Shown piece after piece: positions 13,978 to 20,998 of a stretch of 23,400 bases of DNA. The translations under genes and the position numbers were made by a program. The notes beneath the pieces are model-generated. The model was not told the DNA's origin. It made no database searches and worked only from the letters and a program-made list of their open reading frames with translations. Numbering within the stretch: the first letter of the stretch is position 1; each line of letters begins with the position of its first letter. The DNA is taken from positions 1 through 23,400 of the IMG/VR virus record IMGVR_UViG_3300005735_000219; one strand, written 5' to 3'. Source of the stretch: a virus.

Positions 13978-14881
13978 AGAACATACATTATTAGTAGAAA
14001 AATATCGTTCATCTAAGTTAGATGAATATGTTGGAAATGAGAATATTAAGAAAACAATATCACAATACTTAGATCAAAACGATATACAAAACCTTATATT
14101 CTATGGACCAGCCGGTACAGGTAAAACAACTCTTGCTAAACTCATTGTTCAAAATCTTGATTGTAGCCACCTTTATATTAATGCCTCGGATGAACGAGGT
14201 ATTGATACGATTAGAGATAAAGTATCGTCATTTGCATCAGCAGCTAGCTTTAGCCCACTTAAGGTGGTCATTTTGGATGAAGCTGATTTTCTTACTATCC
14301 AGGCGCAGGCTTCGCTCCGCAATGTCATTGAAACGTATTCGCGAACGACTCGCTTTATAATGACTTGTAACTTTGTAGAGCGTATTATTGATCCTCTACA
14401 ATCACGTTGTCAGGTACTTAAAATCATCCCTCCTAGTAAAAAAGAGGTAGCAGTACATCTTGCTAAGATTATGGCTCATGAAGCTATTTCTTATGATGTA
14501 GAAAACATTAAAGTTATTGTAAACCAATACTATCCAGATTTACGTAAGTGTCTTAATACTATTCAATTATCAACTCAAGACCAAAAACTAGTAATAGATA
14601 AATCAGTACTTGTATCATCTAATTATATGACTCAAGTACTTAAAGAATTAAGCAATGCTAAACCGAATTGGAGAAATATTAGACAAATTATCGCTGATGC
14701 AAACGTTAATGATTTTGAGGAACTTTACCGTTATTTGTATGATAATGCTTCTAAGTACGCAGATGGAATGGAAGGAATGGTTGCTATTTACATTAACGAG
14801 TATAGCTATCAGTCTAATTTCCGTATTGATAAAGAAATTAATGCAATGGCGCTCATTCAAAAATTAATAGAATTAAAATGA
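13955..14881 (+). CDS. 44: Clamp loader AAA+ ATPase subunit, T4 gp44-like
   Basis: The ATPase that opens and loads the sliding clamp, 308 residues (T4 gp44 319). It has the RFC/gp44 order: LVEKYRSSKLDEYVGNE (13-29), Walker A GPAGTGKTT (51-59), Walker B VVILDEAD (104-111), sensor 1 TCN (137-139) and SRC (150-152, Ser-Arg-Cys arginine finger). The C-terminal collar region follows from about 230. The ATG at 13955 gives an N-terminus like that of T4 gp44 (a few residues, then E-H-L--KYRP); a TTG at 13970 is a less likely start. Bases about 14200-14400 are richer in GC-ending codons than the rest. The stop overlaps the next gene by 4 bases. Confidence 0.95.
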   Translation: MAITSLNREHTLLVEKYRSSKLDEYVGNENIKKTISQYLDQNDIQNLIFYGPAGTGKTTLAKLIVQNLDCSHLYINASDERGIDTIRDKVSSFASAASFSPLKVVILDEADFLTIQAQASLRNVIETYSRTTRFIMTCNFVERIIDPLQSRCQVLKIIPPSKKEVAVHLAKIMAHEAISYDVENIKVIVNQYYPDLRKCLNTIQLSTQDQKLVIDKSVLVSSNYMTQVLKELSNAKPNWRNIRQIIADANVNDFEELYRYLYDNASKYADGMEGMVAIYINEYSYQSNFRIDKEINAMALIQKLIELK

Positions 14882-15078
14882 AACAATTCCTAGAACATAA
14901 ATACACTAAACTATTATTTAGTTTCTCAATTATGGGTTCAGCCATACCTTCAATTTATGCTGATTTTACTACAGGATATAGTGGTACTTGGACTCATTAT
15001 GGAATGATATTAACTGGTATTTTATATTTTATAGAATCATCTTTATGGACTTTAGATTTATGGAAAAAGAACAATTAA
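14878..15078 (+). CDS. Small membrane protein, partner of the mini-CorA gene
   Basis: A 66-residue protein with two probable membrane segments (about 11-28 and 40-58: KLLFSFSIMGSAIPSIYA and YGMILTGILYFIESSLWTL) and a short basic C-terminus (WKKNN). No family recognised. It overlaps the clamp loader by 4 bases (ATGA) and the next gene, also a membrane protein, by 19 bases. The two may act together in the inner membrane; that is inference from position only. Confidence 0.65.
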   Translation: MKQFLEHKYTKLLFSFSIMGSAIPSIYADFTTGYSGTWTHYGMILTGILYFIESSLWTLDLWKKNN

Positions 15079-15440
15079 AAAAAGCACTCGAGTATTATGA
15101 AGTTGTAATCTTTGAAAATAAAGATTATGATACTAATGATTTTTACAATTTAAAGCGAGAATTACTAAAAGGAGAATACCTTGATTTAATTCAAATTTTT
15201 GAAGTGTTAGAATCTATGATTGAAAAAAGACATAATGATCTTATGAATCGTAGAATTAATATTTTAACAGTATGGTCTACAATATTCCTTCCTTTATCAT
15301 TCTATACTGGACTTTGGGGAATGAATTTTGATGACGTACCTTTAATATCAGATGATAATGGATTCTGGGTATTTTTAGGATTAACAATTATTACAATAGG
15401 AGGAATGTTTGCCTACTTTAAAAGAAACAAATGGATTTAA
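15060..15440 (+). CDS. Miniature CorA-like membrane protein with GMN motif
   Basis: I start this gene at ATG 15060 (126 residues). The open frame extends back to 14988, but that part lies inside the previous gene and encodes an implausible leader. Residues 1-60 are charged helices (KEQLKKALEYYEVVIF, DLIQIFEVLESMIEKRHND). Residues 61-126 match the C-terminal end of CorA Mg2+ channels: MNRRINILTVWSTIFLPLSF (TM1), TGLWGMNF with the selectivity-filter GMN at 87-89, an acidic loop, then TM2 (about 102-120) and a basic KRNKW end. Full CorA proteins have about 316-370 residues with a large N-terminal cytoplasmic domain, absent here. It could form a pentameric ion pore or interfere with host CorA. 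Confidence 0.8.
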   Translation: MEKEQLKKALEYYEVVIFENKDYDTNDFYNLKRELLKGEYLDLIQIFEVLESMIEKRHNDLMNRRINILTVWSTIFLPLSFYTGLWGMNFDDVPLISDDNGFWVFLGLTIITIGGMFAYFKRNKWI

Positions 15441-15461
15441 TAAATTAATAAAAAATAAATT

Positions 15462-15689
15462 ATGCAACAACAAATGCAACAACCACAAATTGATTTGACT
15501 AAAACAACAGCAATCAATCCTGAAAACGGTAAAGTATGGTCTCAAGGAGTAGTACTTAGAAAAGTTTCTAAATTTGTAACAGGTACATCTGAAGATGGTA
15601 TTATCCCTATCCCAGTATTTTATGATGCTGAAACCGGGGAAATTTGTATGGATACCCTACCTAAAGAACTTAGAGAAGAATATAAATAA
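15462..15689 (+). CDS. Small hypothetical protein, Gln-rich N-terminus
   Basis: A 75-residue protein beginning MQQQMQQPQIDLTKTT, then GKVWSQGVVLRKVSKFVTG, PIPVFYDAETGEIC and a C-terminal LPKELREEYK. The middle looks like a small beta structure. Similar short proteins are known in tailed phages, but I can give no function. It follows an A/T-only 21-base spacer and is separated from the methyltransferase by 9 bases. Confidence 0.7.
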   Translation: MQQQMQQPQIDLTKTTAINPENGKVWSQGVVLRKVSKFVTGTSEDGIIPIPVFYDAETGEICMDTLPKELREEYK

Positions 15690-15698
15690 TTTAATATT

Positions 15699-16232
15699 AT
15701 GCATCACGAACCAATGCATTTTATTTATGAAACAAAAAATGTCTTTCCTGAGTTTTTTGAGAATAAAAGGTGGCTAGAAATAGGTGCTTCAAATGGACAT
15801 CCAAATCCAAAAAACCATTCTCGCAATTGTGAATGGGTAGGTGTTGATTTAAGTGAAGGAGAAGGTGTAGATTGGGTAGGTTTAGGACATCATTATAGAG
15901 ATAAAAAATTATTTGATGTTGTATGTGCTTTTGAAGTGTTTGAACATGATCCTTATTATGATTTAACAGTTACTAATATGATAAATCATCTTAAATCAGG
16001 AGGTATGTTTATAATGACTTGTGCAGGTTTAGGTAGACCAGAACATGGAACTTCACGTTCTCATCCTGAGGCATCACCTTTCACTCAAGATATAGATCAT
16101 TGGAAAGATTTTTATCAAAATAGAACTCCTGAGGATTTTAAAAAAATACCTAGTTTTTCTAATTTACATTGTGGATATTGGGGAATAAATGAAATTACTT
16201 GTGATTTATACTATAGAGGAAGAAAACGATGA
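15699..16232 (+). CDS. Class I SAM-dependent methyltransferase
   Basis: A 177-residue Rossmann-fold methyltransferase. SAM-binding motif I is LEIGASNG (26-33). The acidic residue of the second strand is in VGVDLS (47-52, Asp50). FDVVCAFEVFEHD (72-84) is the motif IV strand with a Methyltransf_11-type FEHD ending, and HLKSGGMFIMTCAG follows. The substrate is not evident: there is no DPPY/NPPY motif of N6-adenine or N4-cytosine DNA methylases and no PC motif of C5 methylases. Small-molecule, glycan or nucleotide-level methylation is therefore more likely. An internal ATG (residue 6) is an alternative start. It overlaps the next gene by 4 bases. Confidence 0.82.
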   Translation: MHHEPMHFIYETKNVFPEFFENKRWLEIGASNGHPNPKNHSRNCEWVGVDLSEGEGVDWVGLGHHYRDKKLFDVVCAFEVFEHDPYYDLTVTNMINHLKSGGMFIMTCAGLGRPEHGTSRSHPEASPFTQDIDHWKDFYQNRTPEDFKKIPSFSNLHCGYWGINEITCDLYYRGRKR

Positions 16233-16651
16233 AACTCTGGGATTGGCTTAACCAAATAACATATGAGAAGCAAGAATGGTCTTCTTTTACAGAAGATCAA
16301 CAAGCTTCTTTTAATCCTTACATGATTCATAGGTTTGTAAGTATGTATAACGGATATATAGATATCGCAAATGTTGCGCAAAAAATACCGTTAACTGAAA
16401 AAGAAAAAGTTTATACAATTTACAAAACCTTGTTACCTAAAAAAAAGATGTATTTGAAGTATGTTAAAAACCAAAACCAAAAAAATTACAAAGAACTAGC
16501 TGAGTACGTCTCAGATTACTTTGAAGTTTCACTTGGAGAAGCAGATGAATATATTGATATTCTCCAAGAATATGGCGTAAGAGATATCCTATGGAAAATG
16601 GGAGTTAATGAAGACGAAACAGAAAAATTGATTAAAAAAGCAGAGTTATGA
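16229..16651 (+). CDS. 62: Probable clamp loader small subunit, T4 gp62-like
   Basis: A 140-residue helical protein. FNPYMIHRFVSMYNGYIDIAN (about 29-49) followed by LLPKKKMYLKYVK (about 68-80) and a C-terminal three-helix region (ELAEYVSDYFEV, EADEYIDILQEYG, EDETEKLIKKAEL) matches the pattern of gp62 proteins of marine T4-like phages. Those read roughly PF-INR-LSMH-D---AN, then RPRKRFSKW. gp62 is the non-ATPase partner that completes the gp44 pentamer. In T4 the 62 and 44 genes are adjacent; here it lies about 1.3 kb after 44. The call is pattern-based and made without alignment. Confidence 0.7.
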   Translation: MKLWDWLNQITYEKQEWSSFTEDQQASFNPYMIHRFVSMYNGYIDIANVAQKIPLTEKEKVYTIYKTLLPKKKMYLKYVKNQNQKNYKELAEYVSDYFEVSLGEADEYIDILQEYGVRDILWKMGVNEDETEKLIKKAEL

Positions 16652-16866
16652 ATTTGTTAAGAGATATGCTTATTAAATCAGCAGAAGCAGACAAGGCAAA
16701 AGCCTTATTATCTTTAGAACTATTAGGTGATAGAGCAGTAGGTATTGGAGATCATTCAACCGAAGATTTTTATAAAAACGCTGAAGAAGCTATTAATATG
16801 TTAGCTGATGCTGATGATAGATTAGAAGCAATTAAAAAATATTTAGTTAAAAAAGAAGTTATATAA
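16648..16866 (+). CDS. Small helical hypothetical protein
   Basis: A 72-residue, almost wholly helical protein (LLRDMLIKSAEADKAKALLSLELL, then a GDRAVGIGDHS turn, then TEDFYKNAEEAINMLADADDRLEAIKKYL). Alanine and leucine spacing suggests a helical hairpin or a dimerising coiled coil. No family recognised, though small proteins with a VGIGDHS-like turn between two helices occur in other T4-like phages. The start overlaps the gp62-like gene by 4 bases, so it is probably co-translated. Confidence 0.7.
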   Translation: MNLLRDMLIKSAEADKAKALLSLELLGDRAVGIGDHSTEDFYKNAEEAINMLADADDRLEAIKKYLVKKEVI

Positions 16867-16872
16867 ATAAAA

Positions 16873-17325
16873 ATGTCAACACAACCTAAAACACGACCTG
16901 ATTGGGAAACCACCACTACAGGACAAACAAACCCTGAGTATAAAACAGGAACATATCCTGAATCTAAAGCAAGTTATAATGAAATTATAGGTTCAACTAT
17001 AGGAGATTTTGAAAGACTATATCCTGAATTAGCAGAAGAATTTCAGGCTGTTCAAAAAGAACAATATGAATTATTTGCCGCTAAAATGTTAGATTATGGA
17101 TTATCAAATATCTCTTTAGGTTCAGATTTATCTACTAGAGAAGATAAAAATCTTTCATTAACCGGGATATGGCTTCGTTGTAACGATAAGATTAATCGTT
17201 TAAAAAATATGTTAAAACGCCAAGGTAAAAATTATGTTCAAGGTGAGGCAATGATTGATAGTTTTATTGATATTGCTAATTATGGAATTATTGCTATGTT
17301 AGTAATAAGAAATAAATGGAAATAA
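16873..17325 (+). CDS. DUF1599 (Nmad1-type) protein
   Basis: A 150-residue protein whose residues 55-150 follow the DUF1599 pattern. A QYELFAAKMLDYG helix (65-76, Asp74-Tyr75-Gly76) is followed by SLTGIWLRCNDKINRLKNML (95-114) and a final helix IDSFIDIANYGIIAMLVI (128-145) with Asp129, Asp133 and Asn136. This family has been described as a nucleotide-modification-associated domain and resembles the MazG-like all-alpha fold, with acidic residues positioned for metal. The first 45 residues are polar and probably disordered (PKTRPDWETTTTGQTNP). A role in handling a modified nucleotide pool would suit the deazaguanine genes; this is inference. Confidence 0.68.
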   Translation: MSTQPKTRPDWETTTTGQTNPEYKTGTYPESKASYNEIIGSTIGDFERLYPELAEEFQAVQKEQYELFAAKMLDYGLSNISLGSDLSTREDKNLSLTGIWLRCNDKINRLKNMLKRQGKNYVQGEAMIDSFIDIANYGIIAMLVIRNKWK

Positions 17326-17328
17326 GTT

Positions 17329-18294
17329 TTGGCAAAAAAGAAACCCCCTAAAATAGTTAGGGAAATACAAGAAAATCCTCCAAAAGAGGTAAATTTTGCT
17401 TATGAAAAAAATATTTCTTATTCGCAATTAAGTATGTATACCCAATGCCCTAAAAAATGGGCATTACAATATAGGGATGGGCATAAGGTATTTGAACAGA
17501 GTATCCATATGACCTTTGGTACAGCATTACATGAAAGTTTACAAATGTATTTAGATGTAATGTACACTAAAAGTGGGGCTGAAGCTGATAGAATAGATTT
17601 AGAAACTGATTTTGAAAATAGATTTATAAATGAATATAAGAAAGGTCTTAAGAAGAATGATGGCACGCATTTTGCCGACGCGAAAGGACTTCGCGAATTC
17701 AATTCCCACGGAATTGAAATTATAAGATACATTAAAAAGAATAGAGGTAAGTATTTCTCTAAACGTGGTTGGTGGTTAGTTGGGTGTGAGGTACCAATTG
17801 TATTAGCGCCTGATCTGCGTTTACCACGCGTTAAATACATGGGTTTTTTGGATGTCGTAATGTATAACGAAAATACAAAGAAATTCGTTATAATTGATAT
17901 AAAAACATCAACTAAAGGATGGGGTCCTAAAGAACGTAAAGATAAAACTAAACAATACCAACTAGTTTTATATAAAAAATTCTTTGCTGAACAATACAAT
18001 GTTGATATAAACGATATCGATATTGAATTCTTTATAGTGCGTAGACAGCTCTGGGAATCAAGTGATTTCCCCATTAAACGAGTACAACAATTTAGACCCC
18101 CTTCAGGTAAAACTTCAGTTAATAGAGCTACTAGAATGCTTGAAGAATTTATAAAAAATTGTTTTACAGAGGAAGGATTTAGTAATAAAGAAATGCCTGA
18201 AACACCTAATAATAATTGTAAATGGTGTCCTTATTTTAAAACACATTTATGTGAATCAACATTTGAAGATAAATCTAGTAAATTTTTTAAATAG
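17329..18294 (+). CDS. PD-(D/E)XK nuclease with 4-Cys (Fe-S) cluster, Cas4/AddB-like
   Basis: A RecB/Cas4-type exonuclease of 321 residues. SYSQLSMYTQCPKKW carries Cys40; FGTALHESL has His68. The catalytic core has GFLDVV (Asp175) and IIDIKTS (Asp190, Lys192), then KQYQLVLY (the QxxxY motif). CKWCPYFKTHLC gives Cys297, Cys300 and Cys308. One N-terminal plus three C-terminal cysteines is the arrangement that holds a 4Fe-4S cluster in AddB, Cas4 and Dna2. It probably processes DNA ends in recombination or degrades host DNA. It starts with TTG at 17329, three bases after the previous stop; the next ATG would remove the first cysteine helix. Two patches (about 17655-17700 and 17790-17850) have GC-rich codons. 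Confidence 0.88.
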   Translation: MAKKKPPKIVREIQENPPKEVNFAYEKNISYSQLSMYTQCPKKWALQYRDGHKVFEQSIHMTFGTALHESLQMYLDVMYTKSGAEADRIDLETDFENRFINEYKKGLKKNDGTHFADAKGLREFNSHGIEIIRYIKKNRGKYFSKRGWWLVGCEVPIVLAPDLRLPRVKYMGFLDVVMYNENTKKFVIIDIKTSTKGWGPKERKDKTKQYQLVLYKKFFAEQYNVDINDIDIEFFIVRRQLWESSDFPIKRVQQFRPPSGKTSVNRATRMLEEFIKNCFTEEGFSNKEMPETPNNNCKWCPYFKTHLCESTFEDKSSKFFK

Positions 18295-19301
18295 TGAAAG
18301 ATATAATTTTTATTCCTTCTTATACTCCTACTAAAGAAAAACAATCATTACTTCGTAATTTAGTACATGGATTAAAAAATAAAGGATATAAAGTAGCAGT
18401 ATGTACTCATAGTATTACTCCTAATGATATTATAAATGAATGTGATTACTTTTTTTATGATAAAGAAAATAAAATAACTTATGATCCTAATATCCAATAT
18501 TGGTATCAATATAGTATAAATTCTTCAACAAAATTCCATTTTAAACTCTATAATATAATGGCTACTCATATAGTACCTATTATAAAAATGGTATATCCTT
18601 CTTTACAATATTTAAAAAGTTTAGGATATAAAAAAGTACATTTAATGGAATATGATAGTAAAATATTAGATTATAGTGTATTTAAACAGAATTCTTTACT
18701 ATTAGATGAATTTGATATAATTTCATATTATTACGATGATTCTTTTCCTGTAAATAAGTCAAATATAAATTCATTCTTTTTTGGGTGTTTTAAATCAATG
18801 AATATATCTAACTTAGATTTTTCATCTTTATTTTTAACTGAAAATCAATTAGTAGATTTATATCGAGAATATTTTAATAATAAAAAATGGCCCTGTACTG
18901 AAAAAATAATTTATGATAAATTATCCCCTAATAAAAAAATATGCTGGTTGCCTCTAAAAACTCTTGCCCCTAATATTTTATTAGACCAATCAGAAAGTAC
19001 TCCTTACAGTGAAGGGAAAGAATTTACAATCCATAATCACCATAATTATTTTCATTTTTTCGGAATAAATAAATCAAATAAGGATGAATATTTTACTATT
19101 ATTATTAATGATAAATCTTTTGAATTTATTATTCCTTATAAATTAAATAAGTGGAAATGGAGGTGGATAAAATTAACTGAATATAATGAAAATAGTGTAA
19201 TAAAAATATATAAAAATAATAAATTTATAATAAAAATAGACATGAAGGATCCTAAAGAAAAAGAATGGATAACTAAATGGTCAAAAATTAAATTTTCTTA
19301 A
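18294..19301 (+). CDS. Glycosyltransferase-like protein (uncertain)
   Basis: A 335-residue protein starting with GTG that shares one base with the preceding TAG stop. The N-terminal half looks like a nucleotide-sugar binding Rossmann-type domain: DIIFIPSYTPTKEKQSLLRNL, GYKVAVCTHS, then KKVHLMEYDSKIL and DIISYYYDDSFP. The DD within YYDDS could be a metal-binding acidic pair of a GT-A enzyme. From about 225 the protein changes to a beta-rich, aromatic and lysine-rich domain (FTIHNHHNYFHFFGI, WKWRWIKLTEY) that could be a carbohydrate-binding module. It is the most A/T-rich and Asn/Lys/Ile-rich gene of the window. It precedes two clear glycosyltransferases. The family call is tentative. Confidence 0.5.
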   Translation: MKDIIFIPSYTPTKEKQSLLRNLVHGLKNKGYKVAVCTHSITPNDIINECDYFFYDKENKITYDPNIQYWYQYSINSSTKFHFKLYNIMATHIVPIIKMVYPSLQYLKSLGYKKVHLMEYDSKILDYSVFKQNSLLLDEFDIISYYYDDSFPVNKSNINSFFFGCFKSMNISNLDFSSLFLTENQLVDLYREYFNNKKWPCTEKIIYDKLSPNKKICWLPLKTLAPNILLDQSESTPYSEGKEFTIHNHHNYFHFFGINKSNKDEYFTIIINDKSFEFIIPYKLNKWKWRWIKLTEYNENSVIKIYKNNKFIIKIDMKDPKEKEWITKWSKIKFS

Positions 19302-19308
19302 AATCCCT

Positions 19309-19326
19309 ATATATGTATATCAAAAC
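19309..19326 (+). promoter_or_regulatory. Shared upstream element A, copy 2 (before RHH gene)
   Basis: ATATATGTATATCAAAAC differs by one base from the copy at 10705-10722. Here ATATA-TG-TATAT (19309-19320) is a perfect inverted repeat with 5-base arms. It lies 17 bases before the start of a ribbon-helix-helix-like gene, in the only gap over 40 bases in this half of the window. Either a promoter with a very short leader or an operator for autoregulation is possible. Confidence 0.45.
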
Positions 19327-19343
19327 AATAAATAATAAAGATT

Positions 19344-19535
19344 ATGAGTAAAAAAGACATGACATTAACTTCGGTCAAAGTTCAAAGTGGTTTGTTCGAC
19401 AATTTTAAAATTGCTTGTGTAAGGTATAAGTTTTCTCTACAAAAGCTTGCTGATCGTACAATTCATTTGTATCTTACAGATGAAGATTTTAGAAAAAAAA
19501 TTCACGGACATACAGATTTGAAAATCGAAGATTAA
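19344..19535 (+). CDS. Ribbon-helix-helix-like small DNA-binding protein
   Basis: A 63-residue protein whose layout fits the MetJ/Arc ribbon-helix-helix fold: a short strand with alternating side chains (LTSVKVQS, about 8-15), helix A (LFDNFKIACVRYK), a turn, and helix B (SLQKLADRTIHLYLTDEDFRKKI). Such dimers insert the strand into the DNA major groove and usually regulate their own promoter. The inverted repeat ATATA-TG-TATAT just upstream is a natural candidate site. It sits alone between glycosyltransferase genes with its own upstream element. The family is inferred from pattern and size. Confidence 0.6.
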   Translation: MSKKDMTLTSVKVQSGLFDNFKIACVRYKFSLQKLADRTIHLYLTDEDFRKKIHGHTDLKIED

Positions 19536-19549
19536 AATTTAAATAATTA

Positions 19550-20998
19550 ATGAAAAATAGTTTTGAACACCTTCCTAAAAATGATAGGAAGAAAATCCTT
19601 CTTATAACGGATGACTTAAGAGTCCATTCGGGGGTAGCTACAGTAGCTAGAGAAATAGTAATACAAACAGCCCACCATTTTAATTGGTGTCAAATAGCCG
19701 GATCAATTAAACACCCTGATAAAGGAAAAAGATTAGATTTAAGTGATAACACTAATAAAAATTTAGGCATTAATGATTCTCATGTTATGCTATATCCTGT
19801 AGATGGATATGGAAATCCAGATATTTTAAGAGAAATCATTAAAACAGAAAACCCAGATGCTATTTTATTAGTTACGGATCCTAGATATTTTGAATGGTTA
19901 TTTGCTATTGAAAATGAAATTCGTAAAGAAATTCCAATTGCTTATTTAAATATTTGGGATGAATATCCTGCTCCATTATATAATAAAGCTTATTATGAAG
20001 CTTGTGATTTGTTAATGGGTATTTCAAAACAAACTACTAATATTAATAAAATAGTATTGGGAGATAAAGCAGATAATAAAGTAATTAGGTATGTTCCTCA
20101 TGGATTAAATACTGATTTATTTTTCCCGATAGATGACACTTATCCTAAATTAAAAGAATTTAAAGATTTTAGAAAAAAATTATTTAGAAATAAACAATTT
20201 GATTTTGTAGCATTTTTTAATTCTAGAAACATTAGAAGAAAACAAATACCTGATACTTTATTAGCTTTTAGATACTTTTTAGATAAATTATCACCTGAAG
20301 AAGCCAATAAATGTGCTTTAGTTTTACACACAGATACTAGAGTAAGTGAACATGGAACTGATTTAAATGCTGTTATAGAATTATTATTAAACGATTATAA
20401 AGATCAAATTATATTTACTGATCAAAAATTCGGTGCTGAACAAATGAATTGGTTATATAATTGTGCTGATGTACAAGTATTATTATCATCTGCTGAAGGT
20501 TGGGGATTAGCATTAACCGAAGCTTTATTAACAGCCACACCTATTATAGCGAATGTAACTGGGGGTATGCAAGATCAAATGAGATTTGTTGATAATGATG
20601 GCAAATGGTTTACTCCAAGTATAGAAGTCCCTTCTAATAATAGAGGTACTTACAAAAAACATGGTGAATGGGCTTACCCAGTATTTCCAACAAATCATTC
20701 ATTACAAGGTTCACCAAAAACTCCATATATTTGGGACACAAGATGTACCCCAGAAGATGCTGCTGAACAAATCATGAATGCTTATATGGATGGAATAAAT
20801 GTAAGAGTTGAAAAAGGATTGAAAGGTAGAGAATGGGCAATAGGAGATGAAGCTGGTTTTACTATGAAACACCAAGCTAATAGAGTTATGGAAGCATTTA
20901 ATAAATTATTTGATACTTGGACCCCAAGAAATCATTTTGAGTTTATAAATACCAACCAAATAGAAGAAAAAGTTATACAACATAAATTAATATATTAA
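19550..20998 (+). CDS. GT-B glycosyltransferase (GT4-like)
   Basis: A 482-residue retaining-type GT-B enzyme. The N-terminal Rossmann domain starts KKILLITDDLRVHSGVATVARE (14-35), the glycine-containing acceptor loop. The domain junction has YVPHGLNTDLF (181-191). The donor-binding domain has FDFVAFFNSRNIRRKQ and then the EX7E motif EGWGLALTE (Glu316, Glu324), followed by ATPIIANVTGGM. The donor is probably a UDP- or GDP-sugar. Targets could be modified DNA bases, phage structural proteins or host surface glycans; sequence does not decide. It overlaps the next gene by one base. Confidence 0.9.
   Translation: MKNSFEHLPKNDRKKILLITDDLRVHSGVATVAREIVIQTAHHFNWCQIAGSIKHPDKGKRLDLSDNTNKNLGINDSHVMLYPVDGYGNPDILREIIKTENPDAILLVTDPRYFEWLFAIENEIRKEIPIAYLNIWDEYPAPLYNKAYYEACDLLMGISKQTTNINKIVLGDKADNKVIRYVPHGLNTDLFFPIDDTYPKLKEFKDFRKKLFRNKQFDFVAFFNSRNIRRKQIPDTLLAFRYFLDKLSPEEANKCALVLHTDTRVSEHGTDLNAVIELLLNDYKDQIIFTDQKFGAEQMNWLYNCADVQVLLSSAEGWGLALTEALLTATPIIANVTGGMQDQMRFVDNDGKWFTPSIEVPSNNRGTYKKHGEWAYPVFPTNHSLQGSPKTPYIWDTRCTPEDAAEQIMNAYMDGINVRVEKGLKGREWAIGDEAGFTMKHQANRVMEAFNKLFDTWTPRNHFEFINTNQIEEKVIQHKLIY

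Noticed and set aside
14988-15059. N-terminal extension of the CorA-like protein to ATG 14988
   Set aside because: It would overlap the preceding small membrane gene by 91 bases and encode an out-of-frame copy of its second membrane segment; ATG 15060 gives a charged N-terminus and a normal overlap.
15699-16232. DNA adenine or cytosine methylase
   Set aside because: Motif IV is FEHD-like, not (D/N)PP(Y/F), and there is no PC motif, so a DNA base methylase call is not supported.
17418-18074. 218-codon minus-strand open frame
   Set aside because: It lies entirely opposite the PD-(D/E)XK nuclease gene, contains low-complexity Ser/Ile/Leu-rich translation and has no recognisable domain; it follows from the codon pattern of the real gene.
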